From Caccoplasma sp905210875 (GTDB lineage: Bacteria > Bacteroidota > Bacteroidia > Bacteroidales > UBA11471), in the NCBI GenBank assembly GCA_963931635.1, contig OZ007034.1, positions 2,108,001 through 2,172,000 on the forward strand: 64,000 nt of DNA, read 5' to 3'. The notes below the pieces were generated by a model that saw nothing but the letters and a program-made list of their open reading frames with translations, did no database searches and was not told where the DNA came from. Shown piece by piece: positions 7,415 through 15,575 of this stretch (positions are counted from its first letter, which is position 1; every line of letters starts with the position of its first letter). The translations under genes and the position numbers were made by a program.

Positions 7415-7504
7415 GCCCGTGAGGGTGATGTAACTGCCATTGAGTGCCCGTGAGGGTCGTGGCATCATCTTAATCAAACCCCGAGCCGAGCGGGAAATCT
7501 CGGC
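7415..7504 (+). ncRNA. Structured RNA with two identical GNRA-type hairpins
   Basis: GCCCGTGAGGGT occurs twice (7415-7426 and 7446-7457). Each copy folds as a GCCC/GGGT stem capped by a GTGA (GNRA) tetraloop. The second hairpin sits inside a larger stem, GATG-TGCCA (7427-7439) with TGGCA-CATC (7460-7469), and GCCGAG/CTCGGC (7485-7490/7499-7504) follows. No gene is visible in the stretch, and it leads directly into tRNA-like element 3. Confidence 0.55.
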
Positions 7505-7508
7505 ACAA

Positions 7509-7587
7509 CGGGAAAAGGCTAGGAGGGTTGCCCGAGTATCTCGGGTAGAAACAGTGTTTCCGGCAGGTTCGATTCCTGCTTTCCCGA
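7509..7587 (+). tRNA. tRNA-like element 3, D arm missing
   Basis: A perfect 7-bp acceptor (CGGGAAA 7509-7515 with TTTCCCG 7580-7586) and a perfect T arm (7563-7579, loop TTCGATT, identical to element 1) bracket an abnormal core. Only 12 nt separate the acceptor and its two-base linker from a 6-bp stem CCCGAG/CTCGGG with a 3-nt loop, which is followed by GAAAC/GTTTC. A D arm and a normal anticodon loop are absent. A second CGGGAAA at 7491 could pair alternatively with the 3' arm. Confidence 0.5.
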
Positions 7588-7615
7588 CAAATATCATCTT
7601 TAACACATCATCAAA

Positions 7616-7858
7616 ATGAATAAACCGGTATTTACTAGAAGCATCAGTGCAGGGACACGTGTCTATTACGTCGATGCCAACAAAGACAAAAAGGGTCAGT
7701 ATTACGTCTCCATATCGGAGATACCGACAGACAAATCTCCTTCTAAAAAAGAGCGGCAGCGGATATTTATCCACACCGAAAAGTTGGATGCGTTTGTCGA
7801 GGCTCTTTCGGATATAGTAAACCTGATAAAAAATGAAAACGATGGCAAGGAAGGTTGA
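7616..7858 (+). CDS. PUR-alpha-like (DUF3276) DNA/RNA-binding protein
   Basis: The 80-residue protein matches the Bacteroidetes DUF3276/PUR repeat: a beta sheet containing VFTRSISAGTRVYYVD and YYVSISEIP, then KKERQRIFIHTEKLDAFVEAL in the closing helix. PUR domains bind single-stranded nucleic acid. The gene starts 28 bases after tRNA-like element 3, so an RNA-binding role is a tempting inference. Chromosomal members are common; a phage copy is less usual. Confidence 0.75.
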   Translation: MNKPVFTRSISAGTRVYYVDANKDKKGQYYVSISEIPTDKSPSKKERQRIFIHTEKLDAFVEALSDIVNLIKNENDGKEG

Positions 7859-8102
7859 GTTTAAGAAGTTCTTGATTATCGAGTGTACGGCAAGAGAATT
7901 ATATGTGGCTTGTGGTGGACCAGGTATTTGCGATATGTGTGGCAATCCGTCGGCCATTGGTTACTATATAGCTGTAATGAATAGATGGTACTGCCCGAAA
8001 TGTTTCTCCGAATGGAAACAAAGAGCGCAATACTACCCAGAAGATGCTAACGTAGAGAAACGTAATTATGAGCATTATGCGTCTCTTTTTGGTATCTGGT
8101 AA
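7842..8102 (+). CDS. Small zinc-finger protein
   Basis: I prefer the ATG at 7842 (86 residues; an ATG at 7833 is also in frame), overlapping the end of the PUR gene. A CDMCGN...YCPKCF pair of CxxC motifs, 20 residues apart, forms a likely zinc ribbon. The function is unknown; it closes the early operon and the next phage-type promoter follows. Confidence 0.6.
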   Translation: MARKVEFKKFLIIECTARELYVACGGPGICDMCGNPSAIGYYIAVMNRWYCPKCFSEWKQRAQYYPEDANVEKRNYEHYASLFGIW

Positions 8103-8109
8103 GTAAATG

Positions 8110-8200
8110 TTAAGGTGTAAAAATGGTGTTTGTTATATTTCTGTAAATAGCTAATTATCACCAACTTTATATTGTAAAAATAAAAAGTCAAACCAATAAA
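8110..8200 (+). promoter_or_regulatory. Phage-type promoter module, copy 1 (before the ERF gene)
   Basis: GTTAAGG at 8110 and ATGGTGTTT at 8124 are followed, 62 bases after the first box, by TTGTA at 8172 and then the leader AAAAGTCAAACCAATAAAT before the ATG at 8209. The same boxes recur with the same spacing at 19919 and 41543. Confidence 0.65.
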
Positions 8201-8208
8201 TTTACATT

Positions 8209-8859
8209 ATGGAAGAGAATAAGCAAGTATTTATGAGCGACGAAATAAAAGACCTGTCCGCCGCTCTTACGGATTTTCAAAGCAAGATAGAGCAGCCGAA
8301 GTTAGAAAAGGAGGTTGTTGTCAAGACAAAAACAGGCTCTTCGTACAAATTCAAATATGCAGATCTTTCGGCGTGTGTACGGGCTGCGACACCGGCGCTT
8401 AAAGAAGATGGTCTTGCTGTATCACAGATTATATGTGATGGGAAGTTGGTTACGTTGTTATCACACAAAAGTGGTCAATGGATAAAGAGCGAGATGTTTA
8501 TGCCGCAAGTTACATCCGATTATCAGGCATACGGTTCTGCGATCACTTACCTTAAAAGATATTCCTATTGTGCTATTTTAGGGATAGTTGCCGATACGGA
8601 CGATGATGCTAATATGGCTTGTGAAAATGAAGCCCAGATAAGAGAGCGTAGTAATAATTCGGCTATCGGTTCAATAGCTTACACTGGTGAACAACTTCGG
8701 CAGGCATTGGAAGAGATAAATGCTGTCGATTATCCAGAGGGTATTCAAAAGGTATGGAGTAAATGGGTCAAACTTGCGCCGGCTATTTGTAAGAATGGAA
8801 CAGAATTTTACAATGCCGTTTGTGCCAAGAATACAGAGCTAAATAAATCGAAGCAATGA
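8209..8859 (+). CDS. ERF-family single-strand annealing recombinase
   Basis: The 216-residue protein has the ERF core: a KFKYADLSACVRAATPAL region, then an AYGSAITYLKRYSYCAILGI helix (about residues 105-125) and an acidic DTDDDAN stretch. ERF proteins anneal complementary single strands and work with a 5'-3' exonuclease. The next gene encodes a PD-(D/E)XK nuclease overlapping by four bases and the following one an SSB, a standard phage recombination cassette. Confidence 0.9.
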   Translation: MEENKQVFMSDEIKDLSAALTDFQSKIEQPKLEKEVVVKTKTGSSYKFKYADLSACVRAATPALKEDGLAVSQIICDGKLVTLLSHKSGQWIKSEMFMPQVTSDYQAYGSAITYLKRYSYCAILGIVADTDDDANMACENEAQIRERSNNSAIGSIAYTGEQLRQALEEINAVDYPEGIQKVWSKWVKLAPAICKNGTEFYNAVCAKNTELNKSKQ

Positions 8860-9944
8860 AACTGAAAATATCGCCGGTATGTTTTAACGAAGAAGAACAT
8901 ACATATACGCTTGGAGAAAAACGATTGTTGGGTATTACTGGACTTATACATTCAATCTTGGGATTGGGCGTATACCCTGAGGCTGACGATTATGTAAAGG
9001 ATTTTATTATTCCAAAAGCAGGAAGTCGAGGAACCGCCATACATCATGCTATTCAGACGTATGACCAAATAGGTATCAGACAGACCGAGCAATATGTAAA
9101 TACCCGTTATGGGTGTAGGGAGCGGGACAATGTACAGTATGTCTTGGAGGAGTGGAACGTTGAAAGTGAACTTGAAAATTACATTCGACACCAAAACGGA
9201 TTTGAAGCTGTTGCAAATGAACATACGGTATCGGATAACGAGAAATATGCTTCGCAGATAGATAATGTCTGGCTACGAAAAAGTACAAAAGGTATATGGC
9301 TTGTCGATACCAAGAGTAATAATATCGACCTATATCCTAAATGTGGTTATTTTCAAGATGACTATTTCCGCAATGGAGAAGAGGCGTTAAAAGAATATTT
9401 GTCGTGGCAATTATCGGTATATGCCGAGCTTTTTGAACAGGAAAATCCTGGAATCAAAGTCGAGGGGCTTGCCTGTAATTGGTTAAGAAAGGAAGATTCT
9501 GCATTTTGGGTCATTGCCAGGAAGCCGGCAAAACTTGTAAAAGAGCTCTTATCTACGGATTACATATTTACCGAAAGCGGTACTCCGGTTTATCTGCATC
9601 ACGACTTGTCTGTTTTCGGTATCGGTGCTCCTGTTGAGAAAAAGGAAAATGCCCTTATTATCCCTCAGGATATAATCTCTACCATTTCTTCGACATTAAA
9701 ATTCTATGAAGAAACATCGAGGAATCTCGAAAAGATGAAAACGATGTTACGCGAAGCGATGGAAAAAGGATGTGTAAAATCATGGGATTGTGGAGTGTTC
9801 CGTGCTACGATAGCAGCAGATAGTGAAACAACGAGTTTTGATACAACTCGTTTCAAGTTAGAGCACCCCGATTTATATGAGCAATATACGATAAAGAAAA
9901 TCAAAAAAGGTGGTTTCACAATAAAAGCGAAGAAAGATGATTAA
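8856..9944 (+). CDS. PD-(D/E)XK exonuclease (recombination partner)
   Basis: This 362-residue protein contains a RecB/Cas4-type nuclease core. An HH..IQ.. helix near residue 67, ASQIDNVW near residue 132 supplying the Asp, and WLVDTKS near residue 150 supplying the Asp-x-Lys pair are consistent with PD-(D/E)XK. The C-terminal half is helical. It overlaps the annealase gene (ATGA) and the SSB gene, so the three are translationally coupled. It probably resects DNA ends for annealing. Confidence 0.8.
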   Translation: MKLKISPVCFNEEEHTYTLGEKRLLGITGLIHSILGLGVYPEADDYVKDFIIPKAGSRGTAIHHAIQTYDQIGIRQTEQYVNTRYGCRERDNVQYVLEEWNVESELENYIRHQNGFEAVANEHTVSDNEKYASQIDNVWLRKSTKGIWLVDTKSNNIDLYPKCGYFQDDYFRNGEEALKEYLSWQLSVYAELFEQENPGIKVEGLACNWLRKEDSAFWVIARKPAKLVKELLSTDYIFTESGTPVYLHHDLSVFGIGAPVEKKENALIIPQDIISTISSTLKFYEETSRNLEKMKTMLREAMEKGCVKSWDCGVFRATIAADSETTSFDTTRFKLEHPDLYEQYTIKKIKKGGFTIKAKKDD

Positions 9945-10464
9945 AGTAAAAGTAACGGCCCTCATTCATCAGATTTCCCAAGTGATTGAGGTGCCCAATC
10001 AGAATGGTGGGCAACCGTTTAGAAAAAGAGAACTTGTGTTAAATGAGAAATGGGAGCGAAATGGAGAGCAGTTCAATAATTTTATTGTCATTGAATTTTC
10101 GGGAGATAAGATGATACAACTTGACAATTTCGTACCTGGTCAGTTAGTGGCCGTAGAGGCATTTGTCAATGGTCGAGATAGTAAAGGAAAATTTTTCAAC
10201 ACGATAAAGGGGCAGTCAATAGCCATATATCAGCCAAGGCAGAATGCGGGATATGCTCCACGTTCGGCGGGGTATCCTTCGCCCAATCAGCCACCACAAG
10301 GAAATGCTTATTCTTCCGCTGCGCAACCTCCGTATGGTCAGCCGCAACAACAATATCCCCGTCAAGGTTATGCGGCGCAACAAGGGCAACCCCAAGGTTA
10401 TCCGCAGACTGGTAAATATCCTCAGTTGGGAGTAAATGATCTCCCATTTGAACATGGAGGCTAA
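9937..10464 (+). CDS. ssb: Single-stranded DNA-binding protein
   Basis: The 175-residue protein has an N-terminal OB fold (about residues 1-100), a Gln/Pro/Gly/Tyr-rich disordered linker, and an acidic tail NDLPFEHGG like the protein-interaction tip of SSBs, though four residues follow the DLPF motif. It would coat phage single strands during replication and recombination. It overlaps both neighbouring genes. Confidence 0.85.
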   Translation: MIKVKVTALIHQISQVIEVPNQNGGQPFRKRELVLNEKWERNGEQFNNFIVIEFSGDKMIQLDNFVPGQLVAVEAFVNGRDSKGKFFNTIKGQSIAIYQPRQNAGYAPRSAGYPSPNQPPQGNAYSSAAQPPYGQPQQQYPRQGYAAQQGQPQGYPQTGKYPQLGVNDLPFEHGG

Positions 10465-10870
10465 GCTGGTAAAGGTGAATGGGGTAGTGAACATGGACAA
10501 ATCGTTTGAGTTTTTATGTTCGCTACTTCCGAACGGGGAGTATAAGGTTAGAATTACAAAAGAAGTAAAACCCAGGACTGTATCACAGAACGCTCTCATG
10601 TGGATGTGGTACAAGTGTATGGAAGAAGTTACCGGGCAACCCAAAGAGGATTTCCATGATTATTATAAGGCAAAATACCTCTCGCGAGAGGTTGCAATAG
10701 GTAGTAGATGGGTTAATGTAGTAGGGAGTACGACAGACCTCAATACGTTGCAGATGACCCATTTCCTAGAAAAGGTAAAAGCCGATGCGGCCATAGAGTT
10801 CGGTATTATTCTTCCACTTCCAGCTGATAGAAATTATCAGGAGTTTGTCAATGAGTATCGAGTACGGTAA
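10454..10870 (+). CDS. NinB-like recombination protein
   Basis: About 138 residues from the ATG at 10454 (an in-frame ATG at 10436 is also possible). A region of RTVSQNALMWMWYKCMEE followed by DFHDYYKAKYL fits the NinB/Orf family, which modulates RecFOR-type recombination by binding SSB-coated DNA. Its place directly after SSB supports this. A hairpin with a T run follows at 10874. Confidence 0.6.
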   Translation: MEAKLVKVNGVVNMDKSFEFLCSLLPNGEYKVRITKEVKPRTVSQNALMWMWYKCMEEVTGQPKEDFHDYYKAKYLSREVAIGSRWVNVVGSTTDLNTLQMTHFLEKVKADAAIEFGIILPLPADRNYQEFVNEYRVR

Positions 10871-10873
10871 TAT

Positions 10874-10904
10874 GTCGGACGGTCAATATGGCCGCCCGAT
10901 TTTT
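10874..10904 (+). terminator. Terminator after the recombination cassette
   Basis: TCGGaCGG and CCGcCCGA pair around a 9-nt loop with one internal mismatch, followed by five T. Confidence 0.65.
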
Positions 10905-10925
10905 GTATATTAAAAGTAGAATAAA

Positions 10926-11486
10926 ATGGATATCAAAATCAAAAAAGCAAAAATAATTAAGGGTGGTTGCGTAGAAGCGACTTACACTGATATAGATGGG
11001 AACGAGATTACAATTAAAGGTAAGAATGTTTGCCATAATGACCTTAAAGTGGCAGCATCGAAGCTTGTTCCTTACTTTGCCGATCTTACGGAGCAGAAAG
11101 AGGCTGATTTGATACGGTGGAACAATCTTGAAAGTGTTGAAAACATCGACTTGTTGCGTAAGATAGAGGTTACCGGCATATCCATAGGAGGAGATGATGT
11201 CAACCAAGTGGTAACCGTTTCTGGTAAGCGGACGCTTTTTACGTCGAAAGTTCTGAATATCACAGCACCTTGTGTTGAACTTAGCTCTGAGACGGTGGAT
11301 TGGGAACATATAGAAGATTTTGATGTAGCTGTTCAGGGCTTCTTCTATGAAGTTGGTTTGTATATAACAGAACGTAAATGGCAGGTTGTACAGTCGGAGA
11401 TAAACTTTGATGGTGATGCGGACGACCCATTCTCCGTGGCTGAACCGACAGATGGCCTTCCAGTTGACGGACTTAACGTTGCATAA
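10926..11486 (+). CDS. Phage protein of unknown function (186 residues)
   Basis: The N-terminal third looks like a small beta domain (repeated TYTDIDGNEITIKGK-type strands), the middle is helical, and the C-terminus is acidic and proline-containing. No known family is recognised. It lies two bases before the SNF2 helicase gene and is probably co-expressed with it. Confidence 0.65.
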   Translation: MDIKIKKAKIIKGGCVEATYTDIDGNEITIKGKNVCHNDLKVAASKLVPYFADLTEQKEADLIRWNNLESVENIDLLRKIEVTGISIGGDDVNQVVTVSGKRTLFTSKVLNITAPCVELSSETVDWEHIEDFDVAVQGFFYEVGLYITERKWQVVQSEINFDGDADDPFSVAEPTDGLPVDGLNVA

Positions 11487-11488
11487 CA

Positions 11489-13231
11489 ATGAGACCAATA
11501 TATGTTACCGAGACACCAGCCACATTCCGTTTATCATTTGAATATAATCCCCGCCTTATCGAGATAATAAGGCGGGTTCCCAGTATACCAAAATGGGACG
11601 GAACAGAGAAAGAATGGGTAATAAAGAAGAATAGCAATAATTATCCACCTGGTCGTGATGCTCGCTGGTATGTAGAGGCTTTTGCCCAATGGGCCGTACA
11701 ACAAAGATATTGTACCAATATATCGAGGCGAAACGAATCTCATGATACCATCTATGAGATACCCGCCATGAAAGAGTTCTCTGGAGAGCACTATATGATG
11801 TTAACCCCGTATCCCTATCAATTGGAAGGTGTACGGTATGCTCTTGACCATCAGAGGTGCATATTTGGAGACCAACCAGGCCTTGGGAAAACCTTGCAGG
11901 CAATATGTTCGGTTGTCAAGGCGCACAAAGAGGCCCAACGTTATGGGGATTCATTTCCGACACTTGTCATTTGTCCAGCTGCCCTCAAAGTAAATTGGCA
12001 GCGCGAGTTTAAGAAATTTGCAGGATTATCATCAGTAATACTTGACGATAGGAATCGGGATAGTTGGCATCGATTTTATGAGTTGAAACGCTCAGACGGG
12101 GAACCATTATCCCCTGTGTTCATCGTGAACTATGAGAGTTTGAAGAAGTTTTTTGTCCGGCAGATAAAAAATACAACACGATTTACACTTTCATCGATTG
12201 AATTTGACAAACGCGTAAACTTGTTTCGCTCTATCATTATAGATGAAAGCCATAAATGTAAATCACCAAAGACACAACAGTCGAAATATGTTGAAGGAAT
12301 ATGCCGAGGTAAGCGATGGGTCTTTGCTCTTACTGGAACACCTGTTGTCAATAATAACACTGACCTTATTCAGCAGCTGAGAATCCTTGGTCGTCTCGAT
12401 GATTTTGGCGGGTATAAAACATTTGTAAGTCGTTATTGCGATGGGCCCAAGCAGTCGTCGAATTTACGAGAACTTAATTATCGCCTTTGGACTTGTTGCT
12501 TTTTTCGTCGAGAAAAAGCAAAAGTACTTACGCAGTTACCCGATAAAATGCGACAATACATTACCTGCGATATCACAAACCGAAAAGAGTATGAAGATGC
12601 AGAGAATGATGTATTAAAGTATCTGCGTCAATATAAGAATGCCACAGATGAACGTATAGAAAGGGCTATGAGGGGACAGGTAATGGTAAAGATTGGCATA
12701 CTCAAACAGATAGCGGCAAAGGGGAAAATAAAAGCTGTATCGGAGTTTATCCATGATGTTATTGATGGAGAAAATGGCGAGAAGCTTATCATGTTTGCTT
12801 ATCTGAAAGAGGTCGTTGAGGCACTTAAACAGGCGTTCCCAGATGCAGTTACGGTAACAGGAAGTGATAATACAGCACAGAAACAAAATGCTGTTGACCG
12901 GTTTCAGTCTGACCCGAGTTGCAAATTGATAATTCTCAATTACAAGTCGGGTGGTACAGGCCTTACGCTTACGGCTGCCAGTAGAGTGGGGTTTATAGAA
13001 TTCCCTTGGACGTACTCGGATTGCGAACAAGCGGAAGACAGAGCGCATCGTAATGGGCAGAAAAATGCGGTTAACTGCTATTATTTTCTTGGAAGTAATA
13101 CCATTGATAGATATATGTATAAGGTTATACAGACGAAGAAGGGTATTGCGAACGAAGTAACAGGAACAACAACGCAAATAGAAGAAGATATTGTTAATCT
13201 CACTATGAACCTGTTTCAAGACCGATTATGA
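11489..13231 (+). CDS. SNF2-family DEAD-like helicase/ATPase
   Basis: The 580-residue protein contains both RecA-like lobes. Walker A is GDQPGLGKTLQ (about residue 129), motif II is IIIDESHKC (about 250), motif III is LTGTPVVNN, and the C-terminal lobe ends with EDRAHRNGQ (motif VI). A roughly 90-residue N-terminal extension resembles HARP-type DNA-binding regions. SNF2 proteins translocate on double-stranded DNA. In this replication cassette a role in fork remodelling or displacing bound proteins is likely. Confidence 0.92.
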   Translation: MRPIYVTETPATFRLSFEYNPRLIEIIRRVPSIPKWDGTEKEWVIKKNSNNYPPGRDARWYVEAFAQWAVQQRYCTNISRRNESHDTIYEIPAMKEFSGEHYMMLTPYPYQLEGVRYALDHQRCIFGDQPGLGKTLQAICSVVKAHKEAQRYGDSFPTLVICPAALKVNWQREFKKFAGLSSVILDDRNRDSWHRFYELKRSDGEPLSPVFIVNYESLKKFFVRQIKNTTRFTLSSIEFDKRVNLFRSIIIDESHKCKSPKTQQSKYVEGICRGKRWVFALTGTPVVNNNTDLIQQLRILGRLDDFGGYKTFVSRYCDGPKQSSNLRELNYRLWTCCFFRREKAKVLTQLPDKMRQYITCDITNRKEYEDAENDVLKYLRQYKNATDERIERAMRGQVMVKIGILKQIAAKGKIKAVSEFIHDVIDGENGEKLIMFAYLKEVVEALKQAFPDAVTVTGSDNTAQKQNAVDRFQSDPSCKLIILNYKSGGTGLTLTAASRVGFIEFPWTYSDCEQAEDRAHRNGQKNAVNCYYFLGSNTIDRYMYKVIQTKKGIANEVTGTTTQIEEDIVNLTMNLFQDRL

Positions 13232-13446
13232 GGAAAAAATACAAGTTGCTCAATAGGAATGGTATGATATACTTACTCCGATGGGTTGAGAAAGGTGTCT
13301 TATTTGGACCACAGTGGGAGTCGATGGTTTGCTTCGATAATTGTGGAGATAACATGGACCGGTGTAAAAGAATTATCCGGCTTATGAATGAATGTGAACA
13401 CATAAACTCACAAGAATATGACGGAGAGCGAAATCCTAAAAATTGA
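13228..13446 (+). CDS. Small phage protein, unknown
   Basis: A 72-residue basic protein that overlaps the helicase stop (ATGA) and extends into the start of the VRR-NUC gene. The tight overlaps argue that it is translated. No domain is recognised. Confidence 0.55.
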   Translation: MRKKYKLLNRNGMIYLLRWVEKGVLFGPQWESMVCFDNCGDNMDRCKRIIRLMNECEHINSQEYDGERNPKN

Positions 13447-13867
13447 ACAAGGTTACTCTGAATCTAAGATACAGCACATTTGTGTCTGTTGGTTCCGACA
13501 GACTTTTCCCCGTGTTGCTCATTTGCTTTTTTCTGTACCAAATGGAGGTTGGAGAGGTGCAAAATCAGGAGCGATGATGTCTTACGAGGGACAGGTGAAA
13601 GGAGTATCCGACCTTATTCTACTTTATCCTTCAGACGGAAAATCTGCCCTTTGTATAGAGATGAAGGTCCCGAAAAGCAAAGGAAGCAAAGCCGGAAGTC
13701 AAAGTGATGAACAGAAACTTTGGCAGAAACTGGTTGAGACGTACGGAAGCACATATGTTATATGCCACGGGATTATCGAGTTTGTAGAAGCGGTATGCGC
13801 ATATTTACATATTGACAATACTAAATACAAGAATGAGGTTTTAAACAAATATCCCCTTTATCGATGA
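13418..13867 (+). CDS. VRR-NUC domain nuclease
   Basis: The 149-residue protein shows the VRR-NUC pattern: SVPNGGWRGAKSG, GVSDLILLYP (Asp ligand), LCIEMKVPK (Glu-x-Lys) and a SDEQKLWQKL helix. These PD-(D/E)XK-like enzymes resemble phage Holliday-junction or flap nucleases. Paired with the SNF2 helicase just upstream, it probably processes branched intermediates. Confidence 0.88.
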   Translation: MTESEILKIEQGYSESKIQHICVCWFRQTFPRVAHLLFSVPNGGWRGAKSGAMMSYEGQVKGVSDLILLYPSDGKSALCIEMKVPKSKGSKAGSQSDEQKLWQKLVETYGSTYVICHGIIEFVEAVCAYLHIDNTKYKNEVLNKYPLYR

Positions 13868-14688
13868 CGTACATTGAACTTGTAAACCGGTTTTGGGTCC
13901 TTAATCAGGTTAAGGCTTTCTCAAGTATAGATGTCGCTGTTTACTTTTTGTTGTTAAACGAGTGCAATATCAGAAGATGGCTTAACCCCTTTGAATTGCA
14001 GACGCGATATTTGGAATATGTCTTCGGGATTTCGCGCAAGTCGATTGGAGAGGCAAGAAATAGGCTCAAACAGAGAGGACTTATCGATTTTATGGAGGGT
14101 AAAGGAAAAAGCCCTGCGACGTACTTCATAAAAGATGCGGAAGTGAACAATCGGGAGCTTGTTGTTACCTTTAATGTTTCCACAGGAAACAACAAAAGTA
14201 ACAACAAAAGTAACAACAACGGAAACATCTCGGTAACAACTCAGGTAACATCTCGGAAACAACAACCCGAATCCTACATTATTATAAATAAAGATATAAG
14301 ATATAGAAGAAAGAAAAGTATAAAAGAAAGCAATACTTCTTCTCAATCTGAGATGTTGTTTCATGATGAAGAAAAGGTTCATCATTCAAAAATAGAAGAC
14401 GAGTTGCCACCGACGTTGGAAGAGGTATTTCGCTACTTCCTTTCGAAAGATGCAGATAAGAAACTTGAAAATTGGGAGGAATCAGCAAGGCGATTTTATG
14501 ATAACTTCTCTGCAGTTGGTTGGCGAGATAAATACAATCGTCGTATTACGAGATGGGATAGTCGGGCAAATAACTGGATTCTTGACGAACAAAGGGAAAG
14601 AAACAATGAAATCAATCAAAAACATCATCGAAATGGAATACAGGACAAATTACCACCAACGCCAGGTTGTGGACTTGTCGAAGATTAA
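13864..14688 (+). CDS. Phage replication initiator-like winged-helix protein
   Basis: This 274-residue protein has an N-terminal winged helix (about residues 1-95, with FGISRKSIGEARNRLKQRGLI), a low-complexity Asn/Lys/Ser linker (about 105-140) and a C-terminal domain that resembles loader-interacting tails. Position and layout match phage initiators such as lambda O or DnaD-like proteins. The repetitive DNA encoding the linker (14184-14267) may be the origin. The helicase-loader gene overlaps its 3' end. Confidence 0.7.
   Translation: MTYIELVNRFWVLNQVKAFSSIDVAVYFLLLNECNIRRWLNPFELQTRYLEYVFGISRKSIGEARNRLKQRGLIDFMEGKGKSPATYFIKDAEVNNRELVVTFNVSTGNNKSNNKSNNNGNISVTTQVTSRKQQPESYIIINKDIRYRRKKSIKESNTSSQSEMLFHDEEKVHHSKIEDELPPTLEEVFRYFLSKDADKKLENWEESARRFYDNFSAVGWRDKYNRRITRWDSRANNWILDEQRERNNEINQKHHRNGIQDKLPPTPGCGLVED
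14184..14267 (+). repeat. Iteron-like direct repeats inside the initiator gene (candidate origin)
   Basis: Short direct repeats of the type GTAACAACAAAA occur in tandem, followed by GGAAACATCTCGGTAACA-type units repeated with small changes. They encode the Asn/Ser-rich linker of the initiator. In lambda and several other phages the origin iterons lie inside the initiator gene in the same way. Confidence 0.4.
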
Positions 14689-15277
14689 CGAGATGAAGCA
14701 TTATTTCATTTCTGTGGCCCGTAGCATATGTCCGGACTATAAGGTGAGAAATGATCAAAAGCGTCTTATCAATGACATTTTCAACTGGTGTATCATGGCA
14801 GATGGCCAATATGATCCAGAAAAAGGGTTATGGCTTTGGGGGGATATAGGCATAGGGAAAACAACAATGTTGAAAATAATAAGGGCATTTTGCCATGATG
14901 TTAGACCCAGCTTTGATGATGGCAGTGGATATGCCATGCCCTATTCATTCAGAATCACAAATGCCGTAGAGGTTTGCAGTGTGTTTTCACAGCAGGGATA
15001 TGCCGGTATAGAAACATATATTAATAGTACCAGGCAAGCATTTGATGAGCTTGGAAGCGAAAGTTCTCCGATTGCATATTTTGGGACTGTAGAGAATGTT
15101 TTTCAGTATATTCTCCAACGCCGATATGATAACCGTTTTATCGGTTTTACTCATGTAACGACAAACATGACGGTAGAAGAGATACAGAAACGGTATGGTG
15201 CACGCATATACGACCGATGTAAGGAGATGTTTAATTTCGTAGAAATGAGGGGGCCAACATGGAGAAAGAAAAAATAA
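14606..15277 (+). CDS. DnaC-like helicase-loader ATPase
   Basis: Translation probably begins at the ATG at 14606 (223 residues; the frame is open further upstream). A P-loop LWGDIGIGKTTML (about residue 75), a DELGSE Walker B region and a sensor-like TTNMTVEEIQKRYG segment match the DnaC/IstB AAA+ group. Family members load the replicative helicase at the origin. No phage helicase of DnaB type is seen, so host DnaB is the likely client. Confidence 0.82.
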   Translation: MKSIKNIIEMEYRTNYHQRQVVDLSKINEMKHYFISVARSICPDYKVRNDQKRLINDIFNWCIMADGQYDPEKGLWLWGDIGIGKTTMLKIIRAFCHDVRPSFDDGSGYAMPYSFRITNAVEVCSVFSQQGYAGIETYINSTRQAFDELGSESSPIAYFGTVENVFQYILQRRYDNRFIGFTHVTTNMTVEEIQKRYGARIYDRCKEMFNFVEMRGPTWRKKK

Positions 15278-15492
15278 TAATACGCTGGATTACTCAGGAT
15301 AAAAAGGCCATTGATGCAATTCGTAAAAGATTCCAAATTCCTAAACATACGACATTGAACGGACTTTCTCCGGTAGAAATACCCGAAGAGGATAAATCTA
15401 TTTTTGAGGAGACTGTGCGTCGTGGATTTATGAGTATCATCGATGGAAAATGGTGTAAAAAAGGAGAAGAATATATTTTCTATTTTCGCTAA
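15259..15492 (+). CDS. Small phage protein, unknown
   Basis: A 77-residue protein that overlaps the end of the loader gene. It is mildly basic with a possible small alpha/beta fold, and no family is recognised. A phage-type promoter leader follows it. Confidence 0.55.
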   Translation: MEKEKIIIRWITQDKKAIDAIRKRFQIPKHTTLNGLSPVEIPEEDKSIFEETVRRGFMSIIDGKWCKKGEEYIFYFR

Positions 15493-15507
15493 TAACGATT
15501 ATTTTTA

Positions 15508-15540
15508 TTGTATAATACATTAAAAGTCAAACCAATAAAT
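15508..15540 (+). promoter_or_regulatory. Phage-type promoter leader, copy 2 (before the ParB gene)
   Basis: TTGTATAATACAT at 15508 is followed by the conserved leader AAAAGTCAAACCAATAAAT and then an ATG at 15547. The upstream GTTAAGG/ATGG boxes present in copies 1, 4 and 5 are not recognisable here. Confidence 0.5.
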
Positions 15541-15575
15541 TAGATTATGGACATTCAAAAATTGCATTTGATTCG

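Noticed and set aside
7415..7457. Repeated GCCCGTGAGGGT considered as CRISPR-like
   Set aside because: There are only two copies, each a GNRA-type hairpin inside a larger stem, and no cas genes are present.
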